This document shows positions 50,445 to 58,839 of a DNA stretch of 64,000 nt, piece after piece. Source of the DNA: Methanoculleus oceani. Its GTDB lineage: Archaea; Halobacteriota; Methanomicrobia; Methanomicrobiales; Methanoculleaceae. A program made the position numbers and the translations under genes. The notes beneath the pieces are model-generated. The model was not told where the DNA came from. It searched no databases and saw only the letters and a list, made by a program, of their open reading frames with translations. The DNA lies in assembly GCF_023702065.1 (NCBI RefSeq), contig NZ_QFDM01000001.1, positions 124,001-188,000 on the forward strand, given 5' to 3'. Numbering within the stretch: position 1 is the stretch's first letter; the number at the start of each line of letters is the position of its first letter.

Positions 50445-51080
50445 ATGAACGATGGAACGACACCCTATTCAGACCGGGAGATCATCAACAGGTGGGCGGT
50501 TGCAGAGATCGATGCCGGCATCTCCCGTATCCTCTCCGCGAAGGGATTGATACGCCCGGACGCGGAGAGGTGCATCGGTTTCTTCTACGTGGATCACGAG
50601 GAGGGCATCACCTTTCGTATCCATTCCCTCTGCCGGACCGGGGCCGGAAGGCCGGAGATCGTCGCGAACTTCGAGAACCACGGCGAGGGACTCATACTTC
50701 ACTCCGACGAGGTGGGAACGTATACGCTCCTCTCAAACGATGAAGCGAACGATCTCTCGCTGCTCGAGGAACAGCGATGGCGCCTCTATTACGAACCGGA
50801 AGCGCTCCAGGCAGTAAGAAAAAGGGTTGACCTCGACAGGTTCAGGGCTCCGGGGTATTTCGACGACGTATCGGTGATCCTTTGCTCGAACGACCGGGAA
50901 CTGATCCCCGAAGGCGTGTGGGTCCGCCTGGAAGGCCAGTCGGACGACGGCGCCTCATTCCGGGGAACGCTCCTGAACGAACCCTACTCGGACTTCGGCG
51001 TGCACGAAGGGGAGATGGTCACGGTGACCTTCGCCGAGGACGAGGAAGGGCGGTTCCTGGTCGCAGAAACGGGGTCGTAA
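50445..51080 (+). CDS. Hypothetical protein with a DUF2314-like C-terminus
   Basis: A 211-aa soluble acidic protein. I start it at ATG 50445 (MNDGTTPYSDREIINRWAVA); the open frame upstream is Pro-rich and unlikely to be translated. The C-terminal SFRGTLLNEPYSDFGVHEGEMVTVTF is reminiscent of DUF2314-type proteins, which often sit in toxin-immunity or phage-related regions. Function is unknown. Confidence 0.6.
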   Translation: MNDGTTPYSDREIINRWAVAEIDAGISRILSAKGLIRPDAERCIGFFYVDHEEGITFRIHSLCRTGAGRPEIVANFENHGEGLILHSDEVGTYTLLSNDEANDLSLLEEQRWRLYYEPEALQAVRKRVDLDRFRAPGYFDDVSVILCSNDRELIPEGVWVRLEGQSDDGASFRGTLLNEPYSDFGVHEGEMVTVTFAEDEEGRFLVAETGS

Positions 51081-51206
51081 TCCCTCACCTCCGGATGGCC
51101 GGGACCTGGACACCATCCGGAAGAGTATACTTCTTGCCAGGGGGTCTCTGCTGCAAAAGGCAAAGGAAAACAAACGAGAGGATATCTCCACCGCTAAGTA
51201 CCCGGT

Positions 51207-51365
51207 TTACCGATTCGCGATCCTATAGCCGATGTATCCTCCCACAAGCGCCCCTACGAGCCCGCTGGATACGAGTGCGGTAGTTTCACCGGAACCCAGG
51301 ATGCCCATAAGTGAGGCGACGCCGAAAAGTGCCCCTATGAGTGTAAAAGATATCCGCTTGAGCAT
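51207..51365 (-). CDS. Small membrane protein with glycine-zipper segments
   Basis: A 52-aa protein: MLKRISFTLIGALFGVASLM, then ILGSGETTALVSS, then GLVGALVGGYIGYRIANR. Two hydrophobic segments with GxxxG spacing suggest a glycine-zipper hairpin in the membrane. The third-position bias is coding-like, and a lysine and arginine lie at the cytoplasmic end. Function is unknown. Confidence 0.5.
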   Translation of the reverse strand: MLKRISFTLIGALFGVASLMGILGSGETTALVSSGLVGALVGGYIGYRIANR

Positions 51366-51468
51366 CGGTAAGAGAGCCCTCTACTCCAGAGCAGAAAAGA
51401 CAATCGGAACGGTGAGGAAGGTTAGTCAGAAGTTTAATGGAGTGTGAAGCGAGAAGTCGCTACCGTGC

Positions 51469-52023
51469 TTACTTCCTCAATTTTAAGCGATAGTCTCTCC
51501 TCGAAGCGATCTCATCAAGAATCCGATGAAGAGCCTTTGACTTTGCCCTGACATCAAGTCCCCCGGATTCTTCTCTTGCCCGGGACAGCGCTTCCTCAAG
51601 GTCTTCAAGTTCCAGAACAGTTGCAGCAATGCAGTAGTAGCTTTTTGAACGGCCTTCGTTGAAGTCTTTCAGCATCTCCCTGAGTAAGAACCCGCGTTGT
51701 TCCTGTATCTTTTGAAATGCGGACACTCCATGCCGGGATATAAACGAGATATCTTCCTCGAGTGTCTGGTAGCACTTAAAAGAATCGTGCTCTTTACCGG
51801 CTTCCCTGTGTTTCTTCCATTTTTCGCACGTATCGCTCTCTTCGCACTCCCAGCAGAATTCGATTCCCTTTCTCTTAACGGCACATGTGATAAACGGGCA
51901 ACCGACCGCCATTCTGGTTGAGCTCTTGCACCCAGAACATCTACTCTCTGCTTCGGTATTGTACATGGGGCAAAGCCGACAGGAGAGTCCGCAGATTCCG
52001 ATATCGGGATACTCGATACGCAT
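51469..52023 (-). CDS. DUF3795 cysteine-rich protein
   Basis: A 184-aa protein. The N-terminal third has about ten cysteines: ICGLSCRLCPMY, SRCSGCKSS, GCPFITCAV, FCWECEESDTCEKW. This is the DUF3795 pattern, common in methanogens and clostridia and probably metal-binding. The C-terminal part is helical (LELEDLEEALSRAREESGGL). Codon use is less GC-biased than in the flanks. Confidence 0.8.
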   Translation of the reverse strand: MRIEYPDIGICGLSCRLCPMYNTEAESRCSGCKSSTRMAVGCPFITCAVKRKGIEFCWECEESDTCEKWKKHREAGKEHDSFKCYQTLEEDISFISRHGVSAFQKIQEQRGFLLREMLKDFNEGRSKSYYCIAATVLELEDLEEALSRAREESGGLDVRAKSKALHRILDEIASRRDYRLKLRK

Positions 52024-52257
52024 GATCGTTGTTACGTGCGATATCTCTCCAGATATCTCTTATGATAGCATAGCGGGAGCTCTGTAGATTTCAATCGGGT
52101 CCGTGTTCAGCCCGAAGCGCCGGAAGCAGACCTCTGGTCGTGAACCCGTGCTCGAAGAGAGCATCCGGAATTTCCGGGCAACCCTGTGCGAAACCCGGAG
52201 TTCTGTCTTCCGGTGAAATCGGTCCGGCCGGCGCCCCTGCGTGCATCCCCGGCCCCC
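52024..52257. other. Gap between aroK-like gene and DUF3795 gene
   Basis: About 230 bp. It holds the DUF3795 promoter region (TATCTCTTATGATAGC near 52055-52070). A minus-strand frame (GPISPEDRTPGFAQGCPEIP) has no start of its own and no recognised relatives. Confidence 0.35.
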
Positions 52258-52758
52258 TCACAACGCTTCGATCACGTTCCCGACCACGGACTCGAGGTCC
52301 TCGCCCGAACACGCGACGGTGAGATCGGCATACTTCTCGTACAGCGGGACGCGCTCGTCGTACATCTCGCGGAGGCTCTGGCCCGGAAGGAGGAGTATCC
52401 CCCTGGTCGTGATGTTCTTGAGCCTCTTTTCCATCTCGTCATACGAGATCTTGAGGTACACGACCACCCCTCCCGACCTCAGGTGCGCCATCGCATCTCC
52501 GCTGCAGACCACGCTGCCACCCGTCGCGATCACCGCACGGTGGGGGTGAAGGGAGAGGATCGTCTCTTTCTCGATCCGCTTGAACGCATCCGGCCCGTCT
52601 TCGTCAAGGATCTCCTGCAGCATCCTCCCGGCCCGTTCCTGTATCAGGATATCCGTATCGATGAACTGCATGCCGAGGGATTTTGCAAGGATGACGCCCA
52701 CGGTGCTCTTCCCCGCACCGGGCATGCCGATGAGGATGATGTTTTCGTGGTAATGCAT
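52258..52758 (-). CDS. aroK: Shikimate kinase-like P-loop kinase (AroK type)
   Basis: A 166-aa P-loop kinase. It has Walker A LIGMPGAGKSTVGVILAKSLG, FIDTDILIQERAGRMLQEI (DxD motif) and ATGGSVVCSGDAM (GGG-like shikimate loop). This is the bacterial AroK family, unlike the GHMP-type shikimate kinase usual in archaea, so it is either an acquired gene or a related small-molecule kinase. I start it at ATG 52758 (MHYHENIILIGMPG). Confidence 0.8.
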   Translation of the reverse strand: MHYHENIILIGMPGAGKSTVGVILAKSLGMQFIDTDILIQERAGRMLQEILDEDGPDAFKRIEKETILSLHPHRAVIATGGSVVCSGDAMAHLRSGGVVVYLKISYDEMEKRLKNITTRGILLLPGQSLREMYDERVPLYEKYADLTVACSGEDLESVVGNVIEAL

Positions 52759-52965
52759 ACTGCTCCCGGAACCCGATGGACAGGGGGGCCCTCCTTTGGT
52801 ACCTAGATGGGATTTCGGGGGAGATGAAGGTTGTTTTGACAAAAAGTGCAACCGCCCGGTGTTGCCCCGGCAACGCTCACAGCCGGGAACGGTATCGGGT
52901 GGCATCACGACCCTGCGAAGCAGAAGGTGTTTTATCTGATATCGAAGAACCGCGTTCGATCGAGC

Positions 52966-53196
52966 ATGAATGCGAAAGAGGTAGTTGGAGCGCTTGTCGG
53001 CGCCTTTGTAGCTTTTCTCGGCCTGCTATGGTTTTTGCAGGGTACAGGAATTCTTCGGATGCGCCCGATATTATGCATCGCGAATTGCGAGGAAGTCGTC
53101 GGCCCATCACCATTCTGGGCGGCGGCAGGAGCGATTGCGTTCATCATTGGGGCCATTGTCGTTGCCGTCAGCGTGAGGCGCGCCAAAACGCCCTGA
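52966..53196 (+). CDS. Small two-TM membrane protein
   Basis: A 76-aa protein. The first transmembrane segment is VVGALVGAFVAFLGLLWFLQ, a loop with two cysteines (ILCIANCEEV) follows, and the second segment is FWAAAGAIAFIIGAIVVAV before a basic end RRAKTP. Proteins with this LLWFLQGTG pattern are widespread in bacteria, with unknown role. Confidence 0.6.
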   Translation: MNAKEVVGALVGAFVAFLGLLWFLQGTGILRMRPILCIANCEEVVGPSPFWAAAGAIAFIIGAIVVAVSVRRAKTP

Positions 53197-53219
53197 GACC
53201 TATGAACCAGCGTGACTGA

Positions 53220-53456
53220 GTCTACCCGAAGGGCTACACTTTCACCCCCCGCTCTGAGTATTTTTGCTGTCCCAGGAAGCATCAGACTTGCCCGGAACCC
53301 GGGATCGGCGCGGTCAATAGCCCGCACGAGGGGTGTTCGGACGAAATGCAAGAAGGCTGCATCCTCACGGCCGCAGCGCACGTTGAGGGTGAGGGCAAGG
53401 CATACTGCTCTCTGTGCAGTCCTGCTCGTGAAAACGGATCGTTCTGCGGGGAGTAG
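53220..53456 (+). pseudogene. Cysteine-rich open frame interrupted by an early TGA
   Basis: From 53220 to TAG 53456 one frame reads VYPKGYTFTPRSEYFCCPRK and on through CSDEMQEGCILT and GEGKAYCSLCSP, with eight cysteines in 78 codons and about 70% GC at third positions. An in-frame ATG at 53202 is separated from it by a TGA (53217-53219). It may be a broken zinc-binding gene, or a chance frame; the segment also contains a minus-strand copy of the GGTGAAAGTG motif. Confidence 0.3.
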
Positions 53457-53595
53457 GGCGAACATTGACTATGCAAACGCGGACGGCGGGAAGATCATCC
53501 TGATCTGTTCGGTGTGCCGGAGCAAGACGGCACTCAAGAGCGGTCCCCCGGACGCGGGAACCATGGCGAGAACTTCATACGAAGAGGAGGCATGA
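53428..53595 (+). CDS. Small protein upstream of and coupled to recT
   Basis: A 55-aa frame from GTG 53428 to TGA 53595, which overlaps the recT ATG by 4 nt (ATGA). It contains GGKIILICSVCRSKTALKSG, with one CxxC. The overlap with recT is the main support; the start codon is uncertain and no family is recognised. Confidence 0.4.
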   Translation: MKTDRSAGSRANIDYANADGGKIILICSVCRSKTALKSGPPDAGTMARTSYEEEA

Positions 53596-54293
53596 CAACC
53601 GATACTGAAATCGCTGTCGCCGGAGAGTATTCGGCACACCAGCGGGAGATTCTACTGGAAACCGTGGCGAAGGGCTGCAGTCCCGAACAATTCATGCTCA
53701 TGCTGGAACTTGCGAAGAGGTATAGGCTGGATCCCTTCGCCCGGCAGATATGGGCGACGCCTGCAGGGATCTTCGTCGGACGCGATGGGTTCCTGGCGTT
53801 AGCGCACGCTTCAGGCAATTTCGACGGGATGGAAACGACGTTTGAGGAACAGGACGGAAAACTGTTCTCAGCGACGTGTACGGTCTACCACAAGAAGATG
53901 CAGCACCCTATCCGGGTGACGGTCCGGTTTGACGAGTTCAACAGACCGAACTCGGACGCCTGGAGGCGGATGCCGTATGTGATGCTCCAGAAATGTGCGG
54001 AGGCTCACGCGCTCCGGCGGGCGTTCTGCGTGACCGGGCTGTATGATGAAGCGGAATTCCCAACGGAGGGGCCGGCGAGAGGGGCGTTCGCACCGACGGT
54101 CACCGTGGACGGTGAGCCGGTCCCGGTGGAGCGGGTGTCGGAGCGGTGCTCCCAGTGCGGGCTGCACGATCCGATGGTCGACGCTTTCCGGGAGAGATAC
54201 CGGGCGGCGTTTGAGGAGGCGGGGGTGGTCCTCCCCGAGGGCGTTTGTGAGGAGTGCGCGAAGGAGCTCTGGAAACATGGAGAGCCGCAGTGA
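53592..54293 (+). CDS. recT: RecT/Bet-family single-strand annealing protein
   Basis: Phage-type recombinase that anneals complementary single strands, 233 aa. The core has EQFMLMLELAKRYRLDPFAR, ATPAGIFVGRDGFLALAH and QKCAEAHALRRAF near residue 140. The C-terminus adds a zinc-finger-like pair (CSQCGLHDP ... CEECAKEL) not typical of Bet. GAGGAGG lies just before ATG 53592. RecT is rare in archaea and points to a viral or plasmid origin of this region. Confidence 0.9.
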   Translation: MTTDTEIAVAGEYSAHQREILLETVAKGCSPEQFMLMLELAKRYRLDPFARQIWATPAGIFVGRDGFLALAHASGNFDGMETTFEEQDGKLFSATCTVYHKKMQHPIRVTVRFDEFNRPNSDAWRRMPYVMLQKCAEAHALRRAFCVTGLYDEAEFPTEGPARGAFAPTVTVDGEPVPVERVSERCSQCGLHDPMVDAFRERYRAAFEEAGVVLPEGVCEECAKELWKHGEPQ

Positions 54294-54553
54294 GGGGAAA
54301 CGGTCTTCCGGCCCCCTGATCGCTCCTGACGAGATAGAGATCATCCACTCGGACGGGGGAGCCCTTCACCATCGCAATCGACTCGCTGAGAAGGAGTTGA
54401 GCGACCCCTCTCCCTTTTCTTTTTTAGTAACGGTTCGGGCCGCCTCCGCCACATTCTGCCGTGGGCACACCCGGCGGCTTGTATCCACACCACAGGTATG
54501 TCCATCTTCGCAAAAATTTATTAATACTACCGAGGCCTGTCCGAACGATTTGT
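54294..54553. other. Gap after recT holding a truncated frame, T-run and TATA box
   Basis: A frame beginning at ATG 54277 (MESRSEGKRSSGPLIAPDEI, then EIIHSDGGALHHRNRLAEKE) overlaps the recT end and fades into the T-rich stretch at 54413-54425, so it may be a truncated gene. AATTTATTAATAC (54516-54528) is a strong TATA box for the DUF2769 gene, about 32 nt before its ATG. Confidence 0.4.
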
Positions 54554-54895
54554 ATGGCGCAATTTGAGGAGAAGAAGGAAATGATTCCCGAAGACCTGTA
54601 CGTTCGGATGCAGAGGCAGCTGCTGAGCATGCCCATGACTCAGATCAAGATGAAAGTGGAAGAACTCAAAAAGATATGCCTGTGCCCTCAATGCCCTACG
54701 AACAACGACTGCGCGAAAGATGCAGGGGAACTTCTTTTCTGCTCCACCGGGCGCAGCTTCCACTGTATCACGGAAAACAAAGGATGCCTTTGCCCCGGCT
54801 GCCCGGTGGCCAGTCAGATGGGGCTCAAGTATCAGACCTTCTGTCTTATGGGGAATGAAAAGGCTCAGCGTTTCGATGCGATGCTGAAGATGTGA
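54554..54895 (+). CDS. DUF2769 cysteine-rich protein
   Basis: A 113-aa protein common in methanogens. It has nine cysteines in the pattern ICLCPQCPTNNDCAKDAG, LLFCSTGRSFHC, and GCLCPGCPVASQMG, probably binding metal or an Fe-S cluster. The start MAQFEEKKEMIPEDLYV follows a good TATA box. Function is unknown. Confidence 0.85.
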   Translation: MAQFEEKKEMIPEDLYVRMQRQLLSMPMTQIKMKVEELKKICLCPQCPTNNDCAKDAGELLFCSTGRSFHCITENKGCLCPGCPVASQMGLKYQTFCLMGNEKAQRFDAMLKM

Positions 54896-55110
54896 GGGGA
54901 TGGTGTTTTCAGCACCATTCTTGCATGTGTGCGGCTGCATTGCCGGTATTTTTCAGCAGATGTGGCGTCTCAGGGCAATGTGAAACGGAGTAACTTTCTA
55001 ATTCGTTTTCATCGGAGTTCCATAGGTATTTCCGCTGTGACCACATCCGGCAGTGCCGGCATGACAGTCCGGTAATAACCATTAATAGTAACAAGCGCTA
55101 CGGTCCTCCG

Positions 55111-55434
55111 GTGGATCCGTTGGCTCATGAGAGACAGGTTTTCACGGTCGGTCTGTGGATCGTGAAACCCGGAAAGGAAGAAATATTTGTGAAAAAATGG
55201 CAGGAATTTGCCCGGTGGTCTCTGGATAACCTGGAGGGCAGCCGGTGGGTGTACATGGTGCAGGACCTGGAACAGAAAAACAAGTTTGTTTCTTTCAGTC
55301 CCTGGGATTCCCTGGAGACTGTTGCTGCGTGGCGGCAAACTCCGGAATGCGCATCGTCCATAGCCGAACTCAGGGAACTGTGCGATGAGGTGACGCCCGG
55401 GACGATGAAAGAGGTGGCCCACCTCACGCGATAA
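55111..55434 (+). CDS. Antibiotic biosynthesis monooxygenase (ABM)-domain protein
   Basis: A 107-aa dimeric ferredoxin-like protein. It has VFTVGLWIVKPGKEEIFVKKW, GSRWVYMVQDLEQKNKFVSF and SPWDSLETVAAWR. The ABM fold covers quinol monooxygenases and haem-degrading enzymes, so the reaction is unknown. It starts with GTG 55111; a TATA-like ATTAATAGTAAC lies about 25 nt before. The alpha/beta hydrolase gene follows 35 nt later. Confidence 0.8.
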   Translation: MDPLAHERQVFTVGLWIVKPGKEEIFVKKWQEFARWSLDNLEGSRWVYMVQDLEQKNKFVSFSPWDSLETVAAWRQTPECASSIAELRELCDEVTPGTMKEVAHLTR

Positions 55435-55469
55435 CCCGTCGACACTACGTACGGAGCGAGGAGACGTCA

Positions 55470-56255
55470 ATGGAGACGATACGGTCGAAAGACGGAACGC
55501 TTATCGCCTACGAGCGAAGCGGGATGGGGCCGGCACTGGTCCTGGTGCACGGCACAACTGCGGATCATACGCGCTGGCAGACCGTCCTCCCGATGCTCGA
55601 GCGGACGTTCACCGTATATGCCGTCGACCGGCGGGGCCGCGGCCGGAGCGGAGATGCGGCGGACTACGCCATCGAGCGTGAGTATGAGGATATCGCTGCT
55701 GTCGTGAGTTCTATCCCCGGGCCGGTGAACCTCCTGGGCCACTCCTACGGCGCATTGATCTCTCTGGAAGCCGCTCTCCGCGTCAGCAACCTCCACAAAC
55801 TCATTCTTTACGAACCAGCCATCCGGTTAGACGGGCCTATCTACCCACCCGGTATCCGGGCTCAAATCCAGGCCCTCCTTGATTCAGGGGACCGGGAAAA
55901 GGCACTCTTAATACTGTTCCACGAGATTGCGGGGGTGCCGGAGGACCAACTCGCATCATTGCAAAAAGAGCCTGTGTGGGCGGCCCGTCTGGCAGCAGCG
56001 CATACCATCTCCCGGGAACTCGTTGACGAGGACTACATTCTCGACCCTCTGCGGTTCAAAGATCTCAACGTTTCCACATTGCTGCTGTCGGGAAGCGAAA
56101 GCCCTGACTTTCTCAGGGCAGCGACGAAGGCGGTGCATGCGGCGTTGCCGAACAGCAGGGTCGTGGTCATGCCCAGGCAGCAGCACATCGCGATGAGCAC
56201 GGCACCGGAACTGTTCGTCCGCCTGGTCACCGGGTTCCTGACGGAACCGGACTGA
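55470..56255 (+). CDS. Alpha/beta hydrolase
   Basis: A 261-aa alpha/beta-fold hydrolase. The oxyanion region is LVLVHGTTADHTRW, the nucleophile elbow is LLGHSYGALISLE (Ser at about residue 93), and the catalytic His is in PRQQHIAMSTAP near the end. The substrate is unknown. It follows the ABM-domain gene closely. Confidence 0.88.
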   Translation: METIRSKDGTLIAYERSGMGPALVLVHGTTADHTRWQTVLPMLERTFTVYAVDRRGRGRSGDAADYAIEREYEDIAAVVSSIPGPVNLLGHSYGALISLEAALRVSNLHKLILYEPAIRLDGPIYPPGIRAQIQALLDSGDREKALLILFHEIAGVPEDQLASLQKEPVWAARLAAAHTISRELVDEDYILDPLRFKDLNVSTLLLSGSESPDFLRAATKAVHAALPNSRVVVMPRQQHIAMSTAPELFVRLVTGFLTEPD

Positions 56256-56428
56256 CCGGGTCGGGGTAGGTTGACCGGGCTGGATTCAGACGCGCCAGAA
56301 TGCCAGGGCCTTTTGCAGGAGGCCCATTTTTGCATTCACCTTATTCGCTGCCCTTTTTTCCCTTGCAGCCGCACGCACCTGTCGGTGCCGAGAAAACCTA
56401 TGTATGGGATATATGCTTTTACTGTTAC

Positions 56429-57241
56429 ATGGAAGATCGGCCCATAAAGGTCCTGGTCATCATGGGCAGCGCCCGGAAGGCGAATACCTACCGCGCAGCC
56501 GAACGGATCCGCGAGATCCTCCAGGAGAACGCAGCGGTGGACTGGGAATACGTCATGCTCAAGGATGTCAATCTGGAGCAGTGCCGCGGGTGCTACACCT
56601 GTTTCGACCGGGGGGAGGAGTACTGCCCCATCAAGGACGATGCGGCCCTCCTCGAGCAGAAGATGCATGACGCGGACGGGGTGATCTTCGCCACCCCGGT
56701 CTACGCGTTCCAGGTCTCGGGACTGATGAAGGTCTTCATCGACCGCCATGCCTACATCTGTCACCGCCCCCGCTTCTTCCGGCAGAAGGCACTCCTTCTC
56801 ACCAGCGCCGGAGCGGTGGGAAGCAAGGAGGTGCTGGAGTACCTCAATGCAGTGGCCCGCATCTGGGGCTTCGAGGTCGCCGCCCGGGCTGGGATCGTCT
56901 CCCACGCGAAGATGGGCCCGCTCCCCGCCTACCGGATTCAGGAGAACGAAGAGAAGCTGCAGGCGGCGGCAAAGGCCTTTCTCGCCGCGCTCCGGAGGGG
57001 AACGCGTGCGAGGCCGGGGCTCTTCGACGTGATGGCGTTTCATATCGGGCGGGCGCCCTGCGACGAGCTGGGCGAGTCGGCTCCCGCGGATCATGCTTAC
57101 TGGAAGGAGCAGGGCTGGCTCGAGAAGGGGCGGCGCTATTATGTGGACGTGCCGGTCAGTCCGGTCTACCATGCCCTGGGCACGGTGGCGGAGTGGTACC
57201 TGCGGCGGCGGATACGGAGGGATTTGAGGGAAGTAGGTTGA
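56429..57241 (+). CDS. Iron-sulphur flavoprotein-like NADPH-dependent FMN reductase
   Basis: A 270-aa flavodoxin-fold protein. It has the FMN phosphate loop VLVIMGSARKANTYRAAERI and the cysteine motif QCRGCYTCFDRGEEYCPIKDD near residues 55-72. That cysteine set binds a 4Fe-4S cluster in archaeal iron-sulphur flavoproteins. FATPVYAFQVSGLMKVFIDR is the FMN ring site. A C-terminal extension is family-variable. Confidence 0.85.
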   Translation: MEDRPIKVLVIMGSARKANTYRAAERIREILQENAAVDWEYVMLKDVNLEQCRGCYTCFDRGEEYCPIKDDAALLEQKMHDADGVIFATPVYAFQVSGLMKVFIDRHAYICHRPRFFRQKALLLTSAGAVGSKEVLEYLNAVARIWGFEVAARAGIVSHAKMGPLPAYRIQENEEKLQAAAKAFLAALRRGTRARPGLFDVMAFHIGRAPCDELGESAPADHAYWKEQGWLEKGRRYYVDVPVSPVYHALGTVAEWYLRRRIRRDLREVG

Positions 57242-57302
57242 TGAGCCGGTGCGGATGCAGAAGCGGAGAGAAGGATACAGAGAGTTCGGTCGCCATAAAT
57301 CA

Positions 57303-57794
57303 TCAAAAATCCTCGTCTTTCTGCAGTTTGATAACAACCCCTCCCCCGCGCTCCAGAACGACAATCCTGCCCATGATCTCCTCCCTCAGCCCCCCGGGAA
57401 GCCTTCCTGCCTGCCACTCCCGTTCCCGGGCGACATTCACCACGGCGTTCGCCGGGTCGGCCGCCGCGACGGCCTTGAGGGCGTAGTACGCACCCCCGTA
57501 GGCGTGCTGGGGGACGTGCGCGGTCGCCACCGCCTGGCCCGCGGCCCGTGCAGCAAAATGAGCCGCGTCATTCTCTTTCGCATCGCGGGCGGCGGCATGG
57601 GCGGCGAGCGACGCCCCGCGGATCTCGGTCATCCTGAACACGCCGGTTCGGGCCCACGTCCGGCAGGCTTCGATGGCCTTGCGCGGCCGGTCGTCCTCGG
57701 GATAGGCCTTCTCGAAGAGCCCAAGCACCCGCTCGGCGCAGTCCGCGGCCCAGGCCGCCATCGTTACCTGATCGTCTCTGCTGTACTTTTTCAT
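57303..57794 (-). CDS. Imm-5-like putative immunity protein
   Basis: A 163-aa helical protein. The repeated Ala-rich segments (RGASLAAHAAARDAKENDAA, HFAARAAGQAVATAHVPQHA) and AAWAADCAERVLGLFEKAYP match the Imm-5-like family found beside polymorphic toxins. No toxin gene is visible next to it, so this may be an orphan immunity gene. ATG 57794 begins MKKYSRDDQVTMA. Confidence 0.7.
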   Translation of the reverse strand: MKKYSRDDQVTMAAWAADCAERVLGLFEKAYPEDDRPRKAIEACRTWARTGVFRMTEIRGASLAAHAAARDAKENDAAHFAARAAGQAVATAHVPQHAYGGAYYALKAVAAADPANAVVNVAREREWQAGRLPGGLREEIMGRIVVLERGGGVVIKLQKDEDF

Positions 57795-57853
57795 GAACTA
57801 ATAACTCCTGGATGCTGTTTTTGAGATTCTTCAAGTAAAAGGGTTGACATGCA

Positions 57854-58150
57854 ATGGCTTTGAATCTTCAATTCAACCAGGAGGTCCGGATCCGTACCAT
57901 GCGTGAGGGGGAGGTCACAGGAAAAGCAGACGTGGACGGCGAAGCGCGGCTGTCGCTCACCGTCACCAACACGGGGAGACGATACGGGACAGAGGTCGTG
58001 CAGACTGGCGGGGGTTCCAGGACGTATACCCTTCGGCCCGCCCGGCAGGCACACCTGAACCGGGCCGGCGCCTCAACTCTTACGGTGTGTTGTTTGAGTC
58101 GTGGAACCGGGTGCCGGGCCATCAGAGCAAACTCCAGAGACAGCCGGCAC
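57854..58150 (+). pseudogene. Possible remnant of a beta-glucosidase Fn3-like end
   Basis: The frame MALNLQFNQEVRIRTMREGE then DVDGEARLSLTVTNTGRRYG TEVVQ resembles the C-terminal Fn3-like domain of GH3 glycosidases (VTNTG-x-x-x-G-x-EVVQ). After about 60 codons the similarity ends and the frame runs into the end of the convergent gene. It is at best a fragment. Confidence 0.25.
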
Positions 58151-58167
58151 ACCAAAAAGAAAAAAAA

Positions 58168-58839
58168 CTATTTTCCGAATCGCTCCGGGAACTGCTGCAC
58201 AATCCCATCTGATAGCGTATCCGATAGGACGAGAATTTGATCATAGATCTCGTCGTAGGCTTCGATATCAGCGGTGTAGTTTCCATTTACGCGTGCAACG
58301 ACTTCATCGTTCGTCATCGCGAGGTGCATGTATAACGCTTCCTGTATGGCCGATTCTTCGAAGTTTGGGTTCGCATCCGCAAGGAATGCGGCGATGTCAT
58401 CTGCATTCTGGTTCCACCGCGCCGAATCGGCATCCACCTGTGATGTGTTCTCCGCCTTCACAGCCTCAATGATATCAACCGCAATCAGGATATGCTCCTT
58501 TAGCAATGCGGTCAGGTTATCCCCGGCCTCCTCTCCGTAAAAGGGTTTGATGGCATCGCCAATGTCTTCCTGATTCGAGAGAAGTCGTGCTGCGGTGGCA
58601 TTGGTATCTGGAGCGTTCTCAAGCGATGATACGATGTACATACGTGTCCAGACAACGTGTTCAGTCCATAATGAGTCCATGGTTGTCCTGAGTTCGAACT
58701 CTTCCTGGGAATAGACCAACGGGGTGGTAGTATTATTTATTACGGAAGATTGTGTGTGCTGCGCCGCCATACCAGGTGTAATAACCAGCAGGGTAAGACA
58801 AACGCATACAATTCCCATCAAAATAATTCTTTTCCTCAT
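58168..58839 (-). CDS. Secreted helical protein of unknown function
   Basis: A 223-aa exported protein. The signal peptide is MRKRIILMGIVCVCLTLLVI with cleavage after PGMAA. The mature part is helical: MDSLWTEHVVWTRMYIVSSL, ALLKEHILIAVDIIEAVKAE, and AAFLADANPNFEESAIQEAL. It carries several N-x-S/T sequons (NNTT, NATA, NLTA, NTSQ, NYTA), so it may be an AglB substrate. Function is unknown. Confidence 0.7.
   Translation of the reverse strand: MRKRIILMGIVCVCLTLLVITPGMAAQHTQSSVINNTTTPLVYSQEEFELRTTMDSLWTEHVVWTRMYIVSSLENAPDTNATAARLLSNQEDIGDAIKPFYGEEAGDNLTALLKEHILIAVDIIEAVKAENTSQVDADSARWNQNADDIAAFLADANPNFEESAIQEALYMHLAMTNDEVVARVNGNYTADIEAYDEIYDQILVLSDTLSDGIVQQFPERFGK

Noticed and set aside
50057-50743. 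A 228-codon frame through the gap after the antitoxin
   Set aside because: It is Arg/Gly/Pro-rich, runs out of frame into the 50445 gene and has no ribosome binding site.
53428-53456. Programmed frameshift joining the two small frames before recT
   Set aside because: The two frames overlap by 29 bp but no slippery heptamer was seen; separate small genes or a relic are simpler explanations.
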